Origin: Rubellimicrobium roseum
GTDB taxonomy: Bacteria > Pseudomonadota > Alphaproteobacteria > Rhodobacterales > Rhodobacteraceae
Length of the DNA: 51,686 nt
Assembly (NCBI RefSeq): GCF_006152145.1
Contig: NZ_VDFV01000022.1
Span: forward strand, 1 to 51,686
Reading direction: 5' to 3'
Part shown: in pieces, positions 16,979-30,125 of the stretch
How positions within the stretch are numbered: position 1 is the first letter of the stretch
Layout of the letters: every line of letters starts with the position of its first letter
The notes under the pieces: generated by a model
The model's database searches: none
What the model was told of the DNA's origin: nothing
What the model saw: only the letters and a program-made list of their open reading frames with translations
Position numbers and translations under genes: made by a program

Positions 16979-18241
16979 ATGCCGCAAAACCGACGACTCA
17001 CCCAGAGATCCATGGCCTTCGTCCTTGCGGGCGGGCGGGGCTCGCGCCTGCGGGAACTGACCGACCGCCGCGTGAAGCCCGCCGTCTACTTCGGCGGCAA
17101 GTCCCGGATCATCGACTTCGCTCTGTCGAACGCGATGAACTCGGGCATCCGCAAGATCGCCATCGCCACCCAGTACAAGGCGCATTCGCTGATCCGGCAC
17201 CTCCAGCGCGGCTGGACTTTCTTCCGGGCCGAGCGGAACGAGTTCCTGGACATCCTGCCCGCGTCCCAGCGGATGGACAACGAGAACTGGTATCGCGGCA
17301 CGGCCGACGCCGTGACGCAGAACATCGACATCGTGGACAGCTACGACGTCGACTACATCATCATCCTGGCGGGCGACCACATCTACAAGATGGACTACGA
17401 GGTCATGATCCGCGAGCACGCCGAGAGCGGCGCGGACGTGACCGTGGGCTGCCTGACCGTTCCTCGGGAGGAGGCCTCGGCCTTCGGCGTCATGGCCACG
17501 GACGCATCGGGCAAGATCACGAGCTTCCTCGAAAAGCCCAAGGACCCTCCGTCGACGCCAGAGGACCCGAACCTCGCGCTGGCCTCGATGGGGATCTACG
17601 TCTTCTCCTGGCCCTTCCTGCGTGACCTGCTGCGTCGCGACGCCGAGGACCCGAACTCGTCGCACGACTTCGGGCACGACCTCATCCCGGCCATCGTGGC
17701 GCGCGGTGGCGCGCGGGCGCACCGCTTCGACGAGTCCTGCGTGCGGGCGCCGGGCGCGCCGTCCTACTGGCGCGACGTAGGGACCGTGGACGCCTACTGG
17801 CAGGCCAACATCGACCTCACGAACTTCACGCCGGAACTGAACCTCTGGGATCAGGACTGGCCCATCTGGACCTATTCCGAGATGACGCCGCCCGCGAAGT
17901 TCATCCATGACGAGGAGGGACGCCGGGGAAGCGCGGTGTCGTCCATGGTCTCGGGCGGGTGCATCATCTCGGGGACGGAGGTGCGGAACTCGCTCCTGTT
18001 CACCCAGGTGCACACCAACTCCTTCGCCACGCTCGATCATGCGGTCGTGCTGCCCTATGTCGTCGTGAACCGCCATGCGCGGCTTCACCGCGCGGTCATC
18101 GACCGGGGCGTCGTCATCCCCGAAGGTCTCGTGGTCGGAGAGGACCCGGAGGACGACGCCAAGTGGTTCCGGGTGAGCGAGAAGGGCATCACGCTCATCA
18201 CCCAGGAGATGCTCGACAAGCGGGCAGCGTCGCTCGGATGA
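16979..18241 (+). CDS. glgC: Glucose-1-phosphate adenylyltransferase
   Basis: A 420-residue ADP-glucose pyrophosphorylase that makes ADP-glucose from ATP and glucose-1-phosphate, the committed step of glycogen synthesis. The N-terminal nucleotidyltransferase motif [18 protein letters not shown] is followed by [18 protein letters not shown] and the substrate loop [11 protein letters not shown]. The C-terminal part is a beta-helix. The start is set at the ATG 16979 because GGGGAGG lies 9 bases upstream; a GTG at 16961 is in frame but overlaps that site. Its stop overlaps the glgA start by 4 bases. Bacterial homologues are usually activated by glycolytic intermediates such as fructose-6-phosphate (family knowledge). 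Confidence 0.96.
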   Translation: MPQNRRLTQRSMAFVLAGGRGSRLRELTDRRVKPAVYFGGKSRIIDFALSNAMNSGIRKIAIATQYKAHSLIRHLQRGWTFFRAERNEFLDILPASQRMDNENWYRGTADAVTQNIDIVDSYDVDYIIILAGDHIYKMDYEVMIREHAESGADVTVGCLTVPREEASAFGVMATDASGKITSFLEKPKDPPSTPEDPNLALASMGIYVFSWPFLRDLLRRDAEDPNSSHDFGHDLIPAIVARGGARAHRFDESCVRAPGAPSYWRDVGTVDAYWQANIDLTNFTPELNLWDQDWPIWTYSEMTPPAKFIHDEEGRRGSAVSSMVSGGCIISGTEVRNSLLFTQVHTNSFATLDHAVVLPYVVVNRHARLHRAVIDRGVVIPEGLVVGEDPEDDAKWFRVSEKGITLITQEMLDKRAASLG

Positions 18242-19660
18242 AGGTCCTGTCGGTCGCCTCGGAATGCGCGCCCCTGGTCAAGACCGGGGGCCTCGCCGAC
18301 GTGGTGGGGGCGCTGCCCGGGGCGCTCGCGCCCGAGGGCGTGGAGATGCGGGTGCTGCTGCCGGGCTATCCGCAGGTCCTGAACGCGATCGCCCGCGACG
18401 GCATCGCCCTGGAGGAATGGAACCTCTTCGGCGGGCACGCCAACCTGATCGCGGCCACGGCGGCCGGTATCGAGCTACTGGTGGTCGAGGCGCCGCATCT
18501 CTACGACCGGGCGGGGAACATCTACCTGGGGCCTGACGGGCAGGACTGGCCGGACAACCCCGAGCGTTTCGCGGGCCTGTGCTGGATGGCCGCGCGCATC
18601 GCCGCCGAGGGCGTGAACGGCTGGGTGCCTGACGTGATACACTGCCACGACTGGCAGGCGGGATTGGTGCCGGAATACCTCCGCGCCTCGGGCGGACGGC
18701 GCAGGCCCGGCACCGTCCTGACTGTCCACAACATGGCCTTCCATGGCCTCGCGCCCTACGCCCGGCTGGGATCGCTGCGGCTCGACCCGGAGCGATTCAC
18801 GCCGGAGGGCTTCGAGTTCTACGGCCAGATTTCGGCGCTGAAGGCGGGGCTCGTGGGGGTGGACCGGCTGTCGACCGTGTCGCCCACCTATGCCACCGAG
18901 CTGATGCGGCCCGAGTTCGGGATGGGGCTGGACGGCGTGATGCGGGCGCGGCGGTCGGAGCTGTGCGGCATCCTCAACGGCATCGACGAGGAGGTCTGGA
19001 ACCCGGCCACGGACCCGGCCATTACGCCCTATACCGAGACCGGCGGCAAGGAGGCCAACCGCGCCGCGCTGCGCCAGGAATTCGGGTTGCCCGAAGCGCG
19101 GGGGCCGCTCTGCGTCGTCGTCTCGCGGCTGACCGAGCAGAAGGGGCTCGACCTGCTGATCGAGGCGCTGCCGGCGCTCCTGGAGCGGGGCGGCCAGCTT
19201 GCGGTGCTGGGCTCGGGCGAGGGCTGGATGGAGCAGGCGTTCCGCGACGCCGCCCGTGGCGGTCAGGTGGGGGTGCGCATCGGCTACGACGAGGCGCTGT
19301 CCCACCGGATGATGGCAGGCGGCGACGCGATCCTCGTGCCGTCCCGGTTCGAGCCCTGCGGGCTCACGCAGCTCTATGGGCTGCGCTACGGGACGATTCC
19401 GGTCGTGGCCCTGACCGGGGGCCTCGCGGACACGGTCATCAACGCCTCGCCGGCGGCGCTGGCGGCGGGCGTGGCGACGGGCCTGCAGTTCCACCCGGTC
19501 ACGGCCGACGCCTTGCGCGGTGCGATCGTGCAACTTTGCGACCTCTATGCGGATCGCGACATCTGGACGCGGATGCAGGCCAATGCCATGGCGCAACCCG
19601 TGGGCTGGAACCGATCGGCCAAGGCCTACGCCCGACTGTATCGAGACGTCGCACCCCTGA

Positions 19661-19671
<11 letters not shown>
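18238..19671 (+). CDS. glgA: Glycogen synthase (ADP-glucose dependent)
   Basis: A 477-residue GT5 enzyme, the same length as Escherichia coli GlgA, elongating glycogen from ADP-glucose. The N-terminal ADP-glucose loop [16 protein letters not shown] is at residues 15-30. HCHDWQAGL and the C-terminal [20 protein letters not shown] (catalytic Glu region) are both present. The ATG at 18238 overlaps the glgC stop as ATGA. The 3' end overlaps glgX by 11 bases, so all three are translationally linked. Confidence 0.96.
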
Positions 19672-23446
<3,775 letters not shown>

Positions 23447-24165
23447 ACGGGCGCGCCGTTCGGCGGGGCGCGTCCACGACGCGCGGCGGCTGGGTCTTTG
23501 CGGCCCCGCCCCCGGCGTTGTCCGACGCGAGGGGGAGTCCTCCCAGGGGGACGGGGGCCCGCGCCGTCCCTTTAAAGAGCCTCGGTCCGTGAAGCCTCTC
23601 TCCCGCAGGAGCCCCGGACAGGGACGGATCGCGGGGCCATCGCCTGAGGCGCGGCCGTCCATCCACGCGGCCACGCCGGGCGAGCGCGCCGCCGGTCCTC
23701 GGGCCCATCCCGCCAGCCGGGTCCCCTTTCGGTGGAACTGTCCGGGCAGGCACGGGGGACGGATCGTGGCGGGGCGCGCTCGGGTCCCCTTGGGGTTCAG
23801 CCTGACCCAAGCGGGTTAACGGTTTCCTACAGCACCGAACGGTCCTACCCCGATCCGCGCAACACCCTGCCCGGAGCGCAGAACGCCCGTCGAGCGGGTG
23901 AGGCGCACCACGGGCGCGAGGCGAGGCGTCCGAAGCGGGGCTCGGGCCGGCTTGCGGGGGCGTGAGGCGGCCGGGGCGCGGCAAGCCGTTGGCCGGGACC
24001 GGCGGGGGCGCGACGGCGATGATGGCGACGCCACCGATGGCAGGCGATGGTGTCGCGGGGAACCACAGGAGATCGCCTCTTGGCGGGACCTCCCGGCTTC
24101 CGACATGGTCGGCCGTGTCGCGGAGGGCCCGACCCGCCTCGTGGCGGAACCGGGCCTAGCCTGCC
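23447..24165. other. 719-base gene-free region between convergent pgm and iolB
   Basis: No open frame here has convincing codon usage or a ribosome site. The region holds repeat copy B (23814-23869). Downstream of it on the plus strand are a 7-bp stem (CGCCCGT 23884-23890 with ACGGGCG 23910-23916) and an 8-bp stem (CGGCTTGC 23948-23955 with GCAAGCCG 23981-23988). Immediately upstream CTTGGG and CCCAAG can pair (in 23790-23812). A small RNA starting near copy B is conceivable; terminators for the two convergent operons must also lie here. Confidence 0.45.
23814..23869 (+). repeat. 56-base dispersed repeat, copy B
   Basis: The plus strand begins GGTTAACGGTTTCCTACAGC and continues ACCGAACGGTCCTACCCCGA. 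It agrees with the complement of 2683-2738 at 47 of 56 positions. Unlike copy A it is not upstream of a protein gene: it lies between two convergent operons and points towards stem-forming sequence. Confidence 0.6.
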
Positions 24166-24972
24166 TCAGGCGTCCCGTTGCGCGATCCAGTCGTGGTCGG
24201 GGTCGTTCTGGAAGCGCCACTTGCGGATCGGGCCGGCCATGACGTTGAGGTAGTACATCTCGTAGCCGTAGGGCGCGCCGCAGGGGTGGTGGCCCTTGGG
24301 GACGAGCGTCACGTCGTGGTTCTTGACCGCCATGGTCTCGTCGAGCGAGCCGTCCTCGGTGTAGACCCGCTGGATGCCGAAGCCCTGCGCGGGGTTCAGG
24401 CGCATGTAGTAGGTTTCTTCGAGGTAGGTCATGCGGGGGAAGTCGTCCTCGTCATGACGGTGGCTCGGGTAGCTGGACCAGTGGCCGGCGGGGGTGAAGA
24501 CCTCGGTCACGAGGAGCGAGTCGGCCACGTCGCGCCCTTCCATGGCGATGTTGTTGACGTGGCGGGTGTTGGTGCCCTTGCCGCGTGGCGTGAGGGTGAT
24601 CCCCTCGGGGCCGAGGCGCTGGGCCTCGTGGCCACCCTGCCCCGGCGCGGTGCAGACGGCGAGCGTGCAGTCGGTGGTGGCCGTGGCCTCCCAGTCCGTG
24701 CCGTTGGGGAGGTAAAGGCAGTGGGGCGGCGTCTTCTCGAAGACGTCCATGCGGTCGCCCATCTCGCCCCAGTCCTTCCCTGCGCCCTGGATGCGGGCCT
24801 TGCCCTCGACCAGGACAAGGATGACCTCGGTGTCGCCCGTGGCTTCCCGGGCCGTCTCGCCGGCCTTGAGGCGGTAAAGGCCGAAGCCCACGTAGCCCCA
24901 GCCGGCGGAGGCGGGGGTGATGTCGTGGACCTTGCCGGTCTCCCCGGCGGGGTGGATCAGGAGGCGGCTCAT
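24166..24972 (-). CDS. iolB: 5-deoxy-glucuronate isomerase
   Basis: A 268-residue double-cupin isomerase converting 5-deoxy-D-glucuronate to 2-deoxy-5-keto-D-gluconate in inositol breakdown. Family-specific stretches are the cupin metal segment YPSHRHDEDDFPRMTYLEET (His and Glu ligands) and the late PKGHHPCGAPYGYEMYYLN segment with a second His pair. The ATG at 24972 has GAGGAA 5 bases upstream and overlaps the stop of the small membrane protein gene by 4 bases. It is the last gene of the minus-strand inositol block. Confidence 0.95.
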   Translation of the reverse strand: MSRLLIHPAGETGKVHDITPASAGWGYVGFGLYRLKAGETAREATGDTEVILVLVEGKARIQGAGKDWGEMGDRMDVFEKTPPHCLYLPNGTDWEATATTDCTLAVCTAPGQGGHEAQRLGPEGITLTPRGKGTNTRHVNNIAMEGRDVADSLLVTEVFTPAGHWSSYPSHRHDEDDFPRMTYLEETYYMRLNPAQGFGIQRVYTEDGSLDETMAVKNHDVTLVPKGHHPCGAPYGYEMYYLNVMAGPIRKWRFQNDPDHDWIAQRDA

Positions 24973-25172
24973 TTTTCCTCGGGCGGACGGGGGTGGAAGT
25001 TGAAGAAGAAGTGCCAGCCGCAATAGAGCCCGATCGAGGCGAAAAGCGCCGACCACATGATGCTGCCCGTGGCGGCCTCGACCATCGCCCAGAGCACGCA
25101 GGCCACGACGATGGCGACGCGCCGCCAGAGCGGGATGAAAAAGGGGTGGTTGAGGTCGAAGAGGCGGTCCAT
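24969..25172 (-). CDS. Small two-helix membrane protein in the iol operon
   Basis: A 67-residue protein with a short charged N-terminus (MDRLFDLNHPFFIPLWRR), a hydrophobic helix at about residues 18-35, a second at about 38-56, and a polar PRPPEEK tail. It overlaps iolB by 4 bases and follows iolD after 54 bases, so it is co-translated with catabolic enzymes. I do not recognise the family. Possible roles are a membrane partner for the importer or an accessory transporter subunit, but nothing in the sequence decides. Good codon usage and coupling argue it is real. Confidence 0.75.
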   Translation of the reverse strand: MDRLFDLNHPFFIPLWRRVAIVVACVLWAMVEAATGSIMWSALFASIGLYCGWHFFFNFHPRPPEEK

Positions 25173-25226
25173 AAGGCGGCTCCCTTGGCGGCTGGCGGCC
25201 CCGGGCGGTGCCGGGGCCGTGGGGGA

Positions 25227-27056
25227 TCAGGTTCGGATCTGCTCCTTCAGGCGGTCTTCGTAGGCCTGGCGGCTGGCCCGCACCTGCGCGCGGGCCGAGA
25301 CCTCGGGCACGGCCACGTCCCACCAGTGGCCACCATGCGGCGTGGAGGGATAGGGGTCGGTGTCGATGACGACGACGTAGGGGCCGCGGGCCTCGTGACG
25401 CTTCGCGAGCGCGGCTTCCAGTTCGGCGATGGAGCCCGCCTTGATGGCGGTGGCGCCCATGCTGGCCGCGTGGGCCACGAAGTCGATGGCGCTGTTGGAG
25501 CCGCCGTGGGCGTCCTTGAGGAGGTTGTTAAACTCCGCGCCCCCGGTCGACATCTGGAGGCGGTTGATGCAGCCGTAGCCCCGGTTGTCGGTGATGACGA
25601 CGGTGAAGGGCACCTGCATCATCGCGGCGGTGGCCATCTCGCTGTTCATCATCATGTAGCTGCCGTCGCCCACCATGCAGACCACGTCGCGGTCGGGCTC
25701 GGCCATCTTGATGCCGAGCGCGCCCGCCACCTCGTAACCCATGGTCGAGAAGCCGTACTCCATGTGGTAGGACATGGGGCGCGTGGCCTTCCAGAGCTTG
25801 TGCAGCTCGCCCGGCATGGTGCCGGCGGCGCACATGACCACCGTGTCGGGGCCCGCCGCGCGCTGGACGGCGCCGATCACCTGCTGGTCGGTGGGCAGGC
25901 CCGCGTTGCCCTCGGGCGCGGCGGTGAGCGGGTCGACGTCGGCGAACCAGTCGGCCTTGAGGCTGGCGGGGATCGGCCTGACCTTGTGGCCGTCAAGCTG
26001 TGCGAGGAGCGCCGCAAGGCCGGCCTCGGCGTCGCAGCACAAGGGCTCGGCCCCGTGCTTCACCGCGTCGTAGGCCTGGACGTTGAGGCTGACGAGCCGG
26101 CGGTTCGGGCGGGAGAAGAGCGACCAGGAGCCGGTGGTGAAGTCCTGGAAGCGCGTGCCGACGCCGAGGACGAGGTCGGCCTGCGCCGCAACGGCGTTGG
26201 CGCTCGCGGTGCCGGTGACGCCCACGGCGCCGAGGTTCAAGGGATGGTCCCAGGGGAGCGAGGACTTGCCGGCCTGCGTCTCGATCACGGGAATGCCGGT
26301 GGCTTCCGCGAAGCGGCGCAGCGCCTCGGTCGCCTGCCCGTAGTGGACGCCGCCGCCGGCGATGATCACAGGGGCCTCCGCGCCCTTGATGAGGTCCACG
26401 ACGGCCTGCACTTCGACCGGGTCGGGCTGCGGGCGGCGGCGGCGCCAAGTGCGGGGTTCGAAGAACGAGGCCGGGTAGTCGTAGGCCTCGGCCTGCACGT
26501 CCTGGCAGAAAGCGAGCGTCGCCGGGCCGCAGTCGGCGGGGTCGGTGAGCGTCCGCATGGCGCGGGGCAGCGCGGTCAGGAGCTGCTCGGGCCGCTCGAT
26601 CCGGTCGTAGTAGCGCGAGACGGGGCGGAAGCAGTCGTTGACCGAGACGGTGCCGTCGTTGAAGTCCTCAAGCTGCTGGAGCACCGGGTCGGGGCCGCGG
26701 TTGGCGAAGACGTCGCCGGCGACGAACAGGACCGGCAGGCGGTTGACATGGGCGAGGCCCGCGGCCGTGACCATGTTGAGCGCGCCCGGCCCGATGGAGG
26801 AGGTCACCATCATCGCGTGCTGCCGGCCAAGCTGCTTGGCGTAGGCGATGGCGGCGTGGGCCATGCCCTGCTCGTTGTGGCCGCGGTAGGTCGGAAAGGT
26901 CTCGCGCGCCCCGTGCAGCGCCTCGCCGATCCCGGCGACGTTGCCGTGGCCGAAGATGGCCCAGCAGCCGGAGATGAAGGGGGTGCCATCCTCGGCGAGT
27001 TGGTTCTGGAGCCAGCGCACCATGGCCTGCGCGGCGGTGAGGCGGATCGTGGTCAT
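25227..27056 (-). CDS. iolD: 3D-(3,5/4)-trihydroxycyclohexane-1,2-dione acylhydrolase
   Basis: A 609-residue thiamine-diphosphate enzyme that hydrolyses the diketone ring to 5-deoxy-glucuronate. The N-terminal pyrimidine domain has the cofactor Glu in the segment YRGHNEQGMAHAAIAYAKQ. The central domain carries GVTGTASANAVAAQADLVLG. The C-terminal domain has the ThDP/Mg motif MVGDGSYMMMNSEM ending near DNRGYGC. Length and motifs fit IolD rather than acetolactate synthase. The ATG at 27056 overlaps the iolC stop by 4 bases. Confidence 0.96.
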   Translation of the reverse strand: MTTIRLTAAQAMVRWLQNQLAEDGTPFISGCWAIFGHGNVAGIGEALHGARETFPTYRGHNEQGMAHAAIAYAKQLGRQHAMMVTSSIGPGALNMVTAAGLAHVNRLPVLFVAGDVFANRGPDPVLQQLEDFNDGTVSVNDCFRPVSRYYDRIERPEQLLTALPRAMRTLTDPADCGPATLAFCQDVQAEAYDYPASFFEPRTWRRRRPQPDPVEVQAVVDLIKGAEAPVIIAGGGVHYGQATEALRRFAEATGIPVIETQAGKSSLPWDHPLNLGAVGVTGTASANAVAAQADLVLGVGTRFQDFTTGSWSLFSRPNRRLVSLNVQAYDAVKHGAEPLCCDAEAGLAALLAQLDGHKVRPIPASLKADWFADVDPLTAAPEGNAGLPTDQQVIGAVQRAAGPDTVVMCAAGTMPGELHKLWKATRPMSYHMEYGFSTMGYEVAGALGIKMAEPDRDVVCMVGDGSYMMMNSEMATAAMMQVPFTVVITDNRGYGCINRLQMSTGGAEFNNLLKDAHGGSNSAIDFVAHAASMGATAIKAGSIAELEAALAKRHEARGPYVVVIDTDPYPSTPHGGHWWDVAVPEVSARAQVRASRQAYEDRLKEQIRT

Positions 27057-28975
27057 GCGGCGTGTCCTTGGGCAGCGGGGGCGCCCGCGCGGGCGCGGTC
27101 CCAGGTCTCGGCGAGGGCGCGGAATCGGGCGGCCATCTGCTCGATGGCTTCGGCGTCGGTCATCCGGCCCGTGAGCCAGGCACGGGCGGCGTCGGCGAAG
27201 ATCGTGCGGCCGACGGCGAAGCCCTTCACGAGAGGCTGGGCGGCGGCGAGCGCGAAGCTCGCGGCCAGCTCCTCGGCGAGGGCGTCGAGGCCCAGGACCA
27301 CGACGCCGCGCACGTGCGGGTCATGGGCGGTGATGGCGCCGCAGGCCTTGGCCCAAGCCGCTTGCGTCTTGAAGGGTTCGAGCTTCCACCAGTCGGGGTA
27401 GAGGCCGAGGGCGTAAATGCGGTCGATGATGCGGGCGGTGGTGTCGTCGTCCACCAGGCCCACCTTGGAGGGGATCACCTCCAGGAGGACCTCCAGTCGG
27501 TTGCGGCGGGCAGCCGCGAAGAGGCGGATCAGCGTCGCCTCCTGCTCCGCCCACATCGCCGCGTCGTCGTCGGGGTGGCAGAAGCAGAGGACCTTGACGA
27601 CATGCTCCAGCGGCCATTCCGAGAGGCCGCCGAAGTCGGGGCCGATCTCGGGCTCCAGCGTCAGAGGGCGGGAGCCGGGCCATTCGACCGGGCGGCCGAT
27701 CCAGAGGCCGGTGCCGGCCGCCTTGTAGAGGGCGTCGCGGCCGAGGCGGCCGTCGCAGAGGATGCCGTAGCCGTGCTGGCCGTTCGCGACGGCCTGGGCG
27801 GCCTCCAGGCAGAGGGTCTTGAAGGCTCCGATCCTCTCGGGCGTCGCACCCTCCATCTCCTCCAATTGCTTGCGGTGGTCGAAGGCGAAGACGCGCATCC
27901 GGTCCCAGGTGCCATGGCGGTTCGTGGACCAGTGGATCTGTTCAAGTTGGGCGTCCTTGCGGAGCGCGGGCGTCTGGACGCCGCGGGCCAGGAAGAACTC
28001 CATCTCCTCCAGCGACGGATAGGCGGGCGTGCAGCCGTGGCGCGAGACGGCGAAGGCGCCGCAGGCGTTGGCGTATTTGAGCGCCGTGGGCCAGTCCTCG
28101 CCGTCGAGCCAGCCCTTGAGCAGGCCGGACATGAAGCCGTCGCCCGCGCCCAGCACGTTGAACACCTCGATGGGGAAACCGGGGCCGGTCTCGCCGTCGT
28201 CGAGGCTGTCGGGGATCGCGCCGGTGAAGGCCACCGCGCCCTTGGCCCCGCGCTTGCAGATCAGGTGAGCCTTGGAGACGGCGCGGACGGCGCGGAGCGC
28301 CTCGACGGTGTCGGTCGAGCCGCCCGCGATGTGGAACTCCTCCTCGGTGCCCACGATCAGGTCGAAGAGGTGCAGGTGCGTCTGAAGCTTCGCCGTGACG
28401 GCCGCGCTCTCGATGAAGCGCGACTCCCCGGCCCCGTGGCCGGCGAGGCCCCAGAGGTTCGGGCGGTAGTCGATGTCGAGCGCGGTCTGCGCGCCGCTCT
28501 CGCGGGCGAGGCGCAGCGCCTTGAGGACGGCGGCCTCGGTGCGGGAGTGCGAGAGGTGCGTGCCGGTGGCGACCACCGCGCGGGCCTCGCTGATGAAGGA
28601 CGGGTCGATGTCGTCCTCGCAGAGCGCCATGTCGGCGCAGTCGGCGCGGTAGAAGATGAGCGGGAAGCTCTCCTGGTCGCGGATGCCCAGGATCACGAGA
28701 GCGGTCAGGCGCTCGGGGTCGGTGACGACGCCGCGGACGTCCACGCCCTCCTTGGCCAGCTCCTCGCGGATGAAGCGGCCCATGTGCTCGTCGCCGACCC
28801 TCGTGATGAGGGCCGACTTGAGGCCGAGCCGCGCGGTGCCCGCCGCCATGTTGGTAGGGCTGCCGCCGATGTACTTCTGGAAGGACCCCATGTCCTCGAG
28901 CCGCCCGCCCACCTGGGCGCCGTAAAGGTCCACCGAGGACCGGCCGATGGTGATGACGTCCAGCGTCTTGGTCAT
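27053..28975 (-). CDS. iolC: 5-dehydro-2-deoxygluconokinase fused to a DUF2090 domain
   Basis: A 640-residue two-domain protein. Residues about 1-325 are a PfkB-family sugar kinase: opening VITIGRSSVDLYG, the GGSPTNMAAGTARLG sugar-binding loop, and the ATP/anion-hole motif NVLGAGDGFMSGLLKGWLDG. It would phosphorylate 2-deoxy-5-keto-gluconate. From about 340 a TIM-barrel-like DUF2090 domain begins (RMRVFAFDHRKQLEEM) and continues to the end. This fusion is common in proteobacterial inositol loci. No separate iolJ aldolase is in the window, so the second domain may perform the following aldol cleavage (inference). iolG lies 13 bases upstream. Confidence 0.94.
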   Translation of the reverse strand: MTKTLDVITIGRSSVDLYGAQVGGRLEDMGSFQKYIGGSPTNMAAGTARLGLKSALITRVGDEHMGRFIREELAKEGVDVRGVVTDPERLTALVILGIRDQESFPLIFYRADCADMALCEDDIDPSFISEARAVVATGTHLSHSRTEAAVLKALRLARESGAQTALDIDYRPNLWGLAGHGAGESRFIESAAVTAKLQTHLHLFDLIVGTEEEFHIAGGSTDTVEALRAVRAVSKAHLICKRGAKGAVAFTGAIPDSLDDGETGPGFPIEVFNVLGAGDGFMSGLLKGWLDGEDWPTALKYANACGAFAVSRHGCTPAYPSLEEMEFFLARGVQTPALRKDAQLEQIHWSTNRHGTWDRMRVFAFDHRKQLEEMEGATPERIGAFKTLCLEAAQAVANGQHGYGILCDGRLGRDALYKAAGTGLWIGRPVEWPGSRPLTLEPEIGPDFGGLSEWPLEHVVKVLCFCHPDDDAAMWAEQEATLIRLFAAARRNRLEVLLEVIPSKVGLVDDDTTARIIDRIYALGLYPDWWKLEPFKTQAAWAKACGAITAHDPHVRGVVVLGLDALAEELAASFALAAAQPLVKGFAVGRTIFADAARAWLTGRMTDAEAIEQMAARFRALAETWDRARAGAPAAQGHAA

Positions 28976-28988
28976 GGGGTTCCCTCCC

Positions 28989-29993
28989 TTAGCCGAGGAT
29001 CTCGGACACCTTCACGGCGCGGCCCTGCTGCGCCGAGAGAAGGGCGGCATCGGCGAGCGCCAGGGCCTTGAGCCCGTCCTCGCCGGTGGTGGGGGTCTGG
29101 CCCCCGCCGTTGACCGCCTTGATGAAGCCCGCGATCTCGTTGGCATAGGCCGCGATGTACCGCGTCATGAAGAAGTTGAGAAGCGGCGGGCGCGTGAAGC
29201 CGTTCGCCGTCGCGATCTCGATGTTGGCCTCGCGCATGTTCTCGGCCGCGACCGAGCCGTTGGAGCCCAGCACCTCGATGCGCTGGTCGTAGCCGTAGGT
29301 GGCGCGGCGCGAGTTGGTGATGATCGCCTGCCTGCCGCTCGCGGTGCGCAGGATGACGTTAACCGAGTCGTAGTCGCCGAGCTCGCCGATGGCGGGGTCC
29401 GTCAGGACGGAAGCCGAGGCCATCACCGTCTCGGGCTCCTCGCCCAGGAGCCAGCGCGCCATGTCGAAGTCGTGGATGGTCATGTCGCGGAAGATGCCGC
29501 CCGAGCGCTTGATGTAGTCGGCCGGGGGGGCGCCGGGGTCGCGCGAGGAGATGGTGACCATCTCCACGTCCCCGACGGTGCCCGCGTCGATGGCGGCCTT
29601 GACGGCCATGAAGTCGGGGTCGAAGCGGCGGTTGAAGCCCACCATCAGCGTGGCGCCGGTCTCCTCGACGACCTTGAGGCAGTCCTGGACGCGGGCGACC
29701 GAGAGGTCCACCGGCTTCTCGCAGAAGACCGCCTTGCCGGCGCGGGCGAAGCGCTCGATCAGGTCGGCGTGGGTGTCGGTGGGCGTGCAGATCACCACCG
29801 CGTCTATGTCCGAGGAGGCCTCGATCTCCTCGATCGTGCGGATGGCGCAGCCGTATTCGTTGGCGATGGCCTCGGCGGCGGCGGGGAAGGCGTCGGCGAC
29901 GGCCACCAGCTCGGCGTTGGCGTCGGAGCGGATCGCGCGCGCGTGCACCTTGCCGATGCGGCCCGCGCCGAGAAGCCCGAATTTCACAGTCAT
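28989..29993 (-). CDS. iolG: Inositol 2-dehydrogenase (Gfo/Idh/MocA family)
   Basis: A 334-residue NAD-dependent dehydrogenase oxidising myo-inositol to 2-keto-myo-inositol. The Rossmann motif GLLGAGRIGKVHARAI is at residues 6-21, the catalytic Lys is in CEKPVDLS near residue 96, and the Asp/His pair appears in GGIFRDMTIHDFDMARWLLG. It is the first catabolic enzyme gene after the importer. MocA, the rhizopine dehydrogenase, is in the same family, so activity on a scyllo-inosamine or methyl-inositol is possible given the neighbouring MocDE-like genes. Confidence 0.92.
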   Translation of the reverse strand: MTVKFGLLGAGRIGKVHARAIRSDANAELVAVADAFPAAAEAIANEYGCAIRTIEEIEASSDIDAVVICTPTDTHADLIERFARAGKAVFCEKPVDLSVARVQDCLKVVEETGATLMVGFNRRFDPDFMAVKAAIDAGTVGDVEMVTISSRDPGAPPADYIKRSGGIFRDMTIHDFDMARWLLGEEPETVMASASVLTDPAIGELGDYDSVNVILRTASGRQAIITNSRRATYGYDQRIEVLGSNGSVAAENMREANIEIATANGFTRPPLLNFFMTRYIAAYANEIAGFIKAVNGGGQTPTTGEDGLKALALADAALLSAQQGRAVKVSEILG

Positions 29994-30016
29994 GGAGATA
30001 GGTCCCTGCTAAAGCC

Positions 30017-30038
30017 GACCCCCGCCGAAGCGGGGGTC
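30017..30038 (-). terminator. Hairpin after the inositol importer genes
   Basis: GACCCCCGC (30017-30025) and GCGGGGGTC (30030-30038) form a perfect 9-bp stem with a 4-base loop, between the ATPase gene stop and the iolG start. On the minus strand it is followed by GGCTTTAG, only weakly U-rich. It may reduce read-through from the transporter into iolG rather than block it. Confidence 0.55.
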
Positions 30039-30125
30039 CTTGTCGTCCTGATACTGCGGCCGGGGGTCCGGGCTCCAGCAGATCGCATCATTCCTGATGC
30101 GTCTGAGGTCGAACCCATCAGCGGA

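Noticed and set aside
14753-18088. Very long open frame antisense to glgB and glgC
   Set aside because: In high-GC DNA the complement of strongly C/G-third-position genes stays open by default. The translation has no motifs and the sense strand encodes clear enzymes. The same applies to the long antisense frames at 20237-23674, 24993-27401 and 28947-31961.
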